Positions 54,401 through 60,400 of a stretch of 64,000 nt of DNA are shown here, in pieces. The position numbers were made by a program, and so were the translations under genes. The stretch is from Corbicula japonica. Taxonomy: Eukaryota; Mollusca; Bivalvia; Venerida; Cyrenidae. Numbering within the stretch: position 1 is the first letter of the stretch; the number at the start of each line of letters is the position of its first letter. The notes beneath the pieces are model-generated. The model saw only the letters and a program-made list of their open reading frames with translations, was not told the origin of the DNA and searched no databases. The DNA is taken from the NCBI GenBank assembly GCA_038501625.1, contig JAZAYU010000006.1, positions 12,154,638 through 12,218,637 on the forward strand, written 5' to 3'.

Positions 54401-57400
54401 ATTAGCAGTTCAAAGAAACTATTTATCATACTGTGGATGGCTATCATATCTTATCAAGACTGTGACTAGCAACTTTGAATCATGATCCCTGTGATCCCCG
54501 GTGCATCTTCCAGTGGACAACAGTTAAACTGTGACAAGTACCTCTGTAAATCTCTTGAAATGGTGCATCTATTATGAAGTAAAAACTTTAAAAATATTAT
54601 TTGAAGTTATAATAATACAAGTTTTTACTTCATAATACATCTTCCAGTTGCCAACAGTTACTGTGTTAAGCTTATCATTTTTAGACATAAAGATATTAAT
54701 GCATTACTCCATGGGATATGGCTGTTACCCCATTGGCAAGCAGAGCTGATCAAGATCAGCTGGCACATATAGGATCTACACTGTTTCCTTTAGATTCATA
54801 AGGTAATTTCCTCAACAAGAAGTGACAAGTGTAGATCCAGATCAGATGACATGGATGTAAACATGTATACAGAGTAAAGCATTGATTCTGATCAGTCACA
54901 TTTTGCGGCTGCAACAAATACTCTCACAGCCTGTCGGATCAGGATCTACACTAGTTGCTTAGCATATGTTTCATAAAGGAATCATGCAAGGAACTTATTC
55001 TTAACAAGAGGTGTTTGTCAAACACAAATGCCCCCCCTGACGTGCAAGTAATATCTATTAGCATTGAATTTCAATTTTTGGAAATTTAGAGACTTGTAAG
55101 CTTTAGCAATGAAGGGTACCAGTCATGAAAGCAATTTACAAGACGGTGGAACTCCTATATATCAACAAAGTCAAAAATCTATTTTTAGCTGTTGTGACCT
55201 AATTAGGCAGCGGACCGGAACCATTTATATAACTTTTGAAGAGACTCATCCAATGATCAATTGTGTCAAGTTTGGTTGAAATTGGGTTAGCGGTTTGGGT
55301 GGAGATGTTGTTTAAAGACTGACAAAGTCAAAAATCTATTTTTAGCTGACGCGACCTAATTAGGCAGCGGACCGGAACCATTTATATAACTTTTGAAGAG
55401 ACTCATCAAATGATCATTTGTGTGAAGTTTCATCAAAATTGACCCAGTAATATAGGAGGAGATGTCGTTCAAAGATTGACAAAGTCAAAAATCTATTTTT
55501 AGCTGTCATGACCTAATTAGGCAGCGGACCGGAACCATTTATATAACTTTTGAAGAGACACATCCAACAATCGTTTAATATGAGGTCTGTATCACAAAGC
55601 GTTGTCTAGTTATTGATCGGACAACGTTTTTGTATGCAAAGGCCACTGTGACCTTGACCTTTGACCTACTGATCCTAAAATCAATAGGGTTCTTCTATTG
55701 GTCATGACCAACCTCCACACCAAATATGAGGACTGTATCACAAAGCGTTGTCTAGTTATTGATCGGACAAGGTTTTTGTGGTCAAGGCCACTGTGACCTT
55801 GACCTTTGACCTACTGACCCCAAAATCAATAGGGGTCTTCTACTGGTCATGACCAACCTCCACACCAAATATGAGGACTGTATCACAAAGCCTTGTCTAG
55901 TTATTGATCGGACAAGGTTTTTGTGGTCAAGGCCACTGTGACCTTGACCTTTGACCTACTGACCCCAAAATCAATAGGGGTCTTCTACTGGTCATGACCA
56001 ACCTCCACACCAAATATGAGGACTGTATCACAAAGCGTTGTCTAGTTATTGATCGGACAAGGTTTTTGTGGTCAAGGCCACTGTGACCTTGACCTTTGAC
56101 CTACTGACCCCAAAATCAATAGGGGTCTTCTACTGGTCATGACCAACCTCCACACCAAATATAAGGACTGTATCACAAAGCGTTGTCTAGTTATTGATCG
56201 GACAAGATGTGGTCTACGGACCGACCGACCGACCGACCGACCTACCGACCGACCGACATGTGCAAAGCAATATACCCCCGCTTCTTCGAAGGGGGGCATA
56301 ATAAAAAGGTCAATGCTAAATATCAGCACAATCAGATAAACGTCTACCCTGGTCACATTCATGGAACAGTGATGTCATTTAACCCTTTCCTCCATATATA
56401 CCAATTTTTACCCATGTTCAACCTGTGTAGATCCAGATCAGCTGGCACATCTGTGCTGTCAGTTGGCATGTATGTGCTGGCTCATCTGGATCTAAATTGT
56501 TCACCCATGCAATAAAGGTGAAGGAAAGGGTTAAAGAAGATTTGACCAGATACCAAAACCAGCACACAGACTGACAATTTAGAATCCTTGTTAGTTAGGG
56601 GACTTGTTGGCAGTGTAACAGAGGTTTGAGAGTCTCATGAAGAACTTCCCTCAGACTGACTGATTGCTCAAATTGCTTCCATCTTATCTTGTACACATTG
56701 ACTGCTGACATTTTCCTGCATTGTCTGTCTGATTAAATCATCTGTTCAACAATGGTATGAAGGGTATCTTCTGATTCTGAAGATTTTTAAGTATTTGTCA
56801 ATGCATAAACAAGCTCCAGTCCTGGCACAGATGTGCCAGCTGATCTGGATCTGCACTGTTTGCCAATGCCATAATGGCATACATATGGAGGAAAGGGTTA
56901 ACTTTGGAATTCTGCTGGTCAATTACAGCTTTGTTGTTTTTGTTGAAAGGTAAGTTTAAGACAATGATCTAGTTGAAGAACCTACATATGACAACTGATA
57001 TCACCTTTTATGATGGTCAAAAGAGGTTTATGGAGGTACTGATAGTCTAGTAAAGTACCTCTCAGTCTTGGTTGTTGGAGTTATCTCCTCTATCAACAAC
57101 CAATTACCTATCACAATTCAAACAATTGCTGCTGAGATAACCCTTTCCTCCATATACACGCCATAATGGCATGAGCAATCAGTGTAGATCCAGATCAGCC
57201 GACACATCCATGCTGTCTGATCAAGATCTGCACTGTTCGCTGTTCGATTCAGAAGGTTATTTCTGACCAGAAAGCGAACAGTGCAGATCAGAATCAGACG
57301 GCACGGATGTGCCAGCTGATCTGGATCTACACTGGTCGTACATGCATAAAAATGTGTAAATATGGAGGAAAGGGTTAAACTTTTACTCCAGTATATTAGT

Positions 57401-60400
57401 GTCCTTGCCATCAGTATACATGCATAACAGCTGGGACATCCATGCCATCTGATCTGGGTTTGCTTTGTTCACTACTTTGTCAATAATAATGTAATAACCT
57501 ATTGAATCTGGAAGCAAACAGTGTATATCCTGACAAGGCAACCCAAATGTGCTGAACTGGATCCACACTGTTCCCCCATACAATACAAGATTTGTCTTAA
57601 AGTGTTACAGTAAAGTGTTAATAACCATAACATCAGCCAATGAAGATTCTGATCTGTGCCATCTGATCTGGACCTAAACTGTTGTCACATTTAGATTCAT
57701 TATGTTTTTCTGATCAAGAAGTGAACATTTTTTATCAAGATCAGATGACAAAGATAGGTCCACTGATCTGGATCTAAACTTGTCACCCCTGTGATAAAAG
57801 GCATATAAATGGAGTAAACAGTTAAGTGCTTAGTACAACGGCAAATGATACTTTAACATGTCACACACATGGGCATATAAAACAGGGGGGACAGGGCAGG
57901 GGGTGAAAAGACTCTCAAGACTGCTTCAGCCTGACTGTTCCATACAATCTCTCCTGAAGACAGTATCTCATTTAGAAGAGAATGGTTTAATTACTAATCC
58001 TGCTGATGATACTTGACAGGTTTATAGCGGTTTAAGAGCCCTGTGAAGTACTCCCCTTATCAGCTGTTATCTTGTCTATCAACAAGTAATTACTTATCCA
58101 ATTAAATCCAATTACAGATGACATATCACCTCAAAAGTGATATAAATGATCTCAGCAGCCAGTACGACACTAATGCTTCTCTCAGTGTTTTAATCAGATT
58201 ACAGAATTTTTAACATCAATAATTCAAAGAATTTCGCATCTTACCAAGTTTTAACATGTTAACTGGTTACTACAAACTCTTGGGTGAACAGTTGTGATCC
58301 AGATTAGCCAGCACACCTGTGCCATCTGATCAGGATCTTAACTGTTGGTTTTTAGGTTATTTCTGAACTGGAGGCGAACACTCATAGATCTGCATTCTAT
58401 GTACAGGCATGTGCAATTAGTTTAACCTATAGAATCATGCTGACACCTAATTAAAATGTTTTATAGCTTGAAGAAAACTAGGTATTACATTTATTATCAG
58501 AGTCCTGAACATGAAAATCCATATCATATCGTTTGCACACTGGGATACATTTAAGTAATCAATTTTGTTTAATCAAGCAGAAAACAATTATTGTTGTTAA
58601 AGTTAAATCGATTCAACTTTATCTTAAAAGGTTATGAAAAATTAAAAAAAGCACTTTAGTTGCAATATTCTCTCTTTGTAACACTTCCACTTGTTTAAAG
58701 CGATTAATTTTAAAAATTATAATTAACCTTTTACTCCATGTTTGTGGGGGTTAATGCATGTGCAAACAGTGAAGATCCAAATCAGCTAGCACATCCATGC
58801 CATTTAATTAGAATCTACACTGTTGGCTTTTTGGTCAGAAATAACCTATGAATAAAAATAGCCAATTGTTAATAGATCCTGGTCCTGGTCAGACAGCATG
58901 GATGTGCTGGACGATCAGGATCCAACTCTGTTCGCCTATGGATAATTATCCCATGGTAAAAAGGGTTTAAACTGTTTCAATAAACATAAGCGACATTTTA
59001 TTTGTATCACAGCAAAAATGCCTGTTCAAGCAGTTTAATTAACTCTTTACACTATAAAAAATTATATAAGTCTTTTATCACATGGGCAACCAGTATAGAT
59101 CCTGATCAGCCTGCACATCTGGGCTGAAGGTTATAAAGCTGAGATTGGAAACCAGTCTCAAATCTCAAGCATCTGATTGACTGAAATGGCGACTGGTCGC
59201 CATTTCAGCCAATCAGATGCTTGAGATTTGAGACTGGTTTCCATGCTCAGTTTTATAACCTTGGGCACTGCTGTCTGTTCGCTTTTAGATACATGAGGTT
59301 ACTTCTGACCTAGAAGCAAACAGTTTCTCTTTAGGGTTATATTGCAATATTGTTTGTTAATCGTTACCACAAACCCTTAACCCATAACATGGGTGAGTCA
59401 TGATCCAATTTAAACATTGTAGGAACTTTTTTTATAAACTGAAAGCACAAAACATAAGTATTATTACTTATCAATAAAAATTAGCATACTAAGTCATACC
59501 AACGGTTTTAATATAAAATGGTGACAAATCAAAGTCTATGACACTTGACACTCCCAAAATAATACCCAAAATATTTATCAACTATACTGAACTGATTCAA
59601 TAGTTATCAAAAAGGATTTACCATAAATAAACATCTAGATTAAGGTGTAACATATTTTGAACAAAGAGGTTAGCTTGTTGACGTCACTTGCTTTATTCAC
59701 AAAAACATATCTCAATATATAAATAACAATAGAGGGAAAAGAGGATTTTAATTATTGTTAATCTGCAAATGGAGTGAGAAAAATGCTGCAAAATTTGTCA
59801 ATGGCTAAACATTAACAGGAATGATGATGGGGTGGTGAGCAAAAGCATTCTGGCATTCAACTGCCCAGTTTAAAACATGCAGAACTGGATACAGGTACCA
59901 ATAAAAAAATGTTTTTTGATAATAATCCTTTCTGGATTAATGGTTATATACCCAAAAATACCAGTATCATATATGATCTGCACCAAGAAAAAAGTCTCCA
60001 TCTCATTTATTAGTGATGTGCCGATGATCGGAAGACATCGATTAGCGACGTGTAAATGCTTCTCGATGCCGATGATCGATGTCGTTCTCCCATAATCGAT
60101 TAACAGTTGAGACATGCGCAGTGTAAGAGACACAATATAAAGGTACGGGTTCCGGCTTTTATACCGGCCATAAAGGGAAATCACTTTGAAAAATTGAAAA
60201 TTAAAATGGCGATCCGAGAGATTTATGAGAACCTAGGCAAAAATATTAATCAGAAGCACTTTATATTCTGCAAGATCATCGCACAGAAAAACCTAGACCT
60301 AACAAAAGGCCTCTGCAGAATTTGTTGCAAATAGTACAAAAATACAGGAAACAAGCAAAAACGCAAAATGGCGCCGAGTTTGTCGATCGTCTGAGTTGCG

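Larger units (their letters stand above)
55004..56305. mobile_element. Pearl/DTC84-like tandem-repeat composite element, locus 2
   Basis: Starts 'acaagaggtgtttgtcaaac' then 'atgcccccc'; ends '(ccga)n' at 56217-56258, then 'cccccgcttcttcgaagggg' and 'ggcataat'. Inside are 2.6 units of 157 bp (phase marks at 55166, 55323, 55480) and five units of 145-146 bp (55591, 55737, 55882, 56027, 56172). Two different tandem cores plus a tetranucleotide tail is the arrangement described for bivalve pearl/DTC84-type non-autonomous elements. No protein encoded. Confidence 0.75.

Noticed and set aside
56072..56362. Open frames across the CCGA repeat (SVGRSVGRSVG-type)
   Set aside because: Translation of a tetranucleotide microsatellite and tandem units, open on both strands; not coding.
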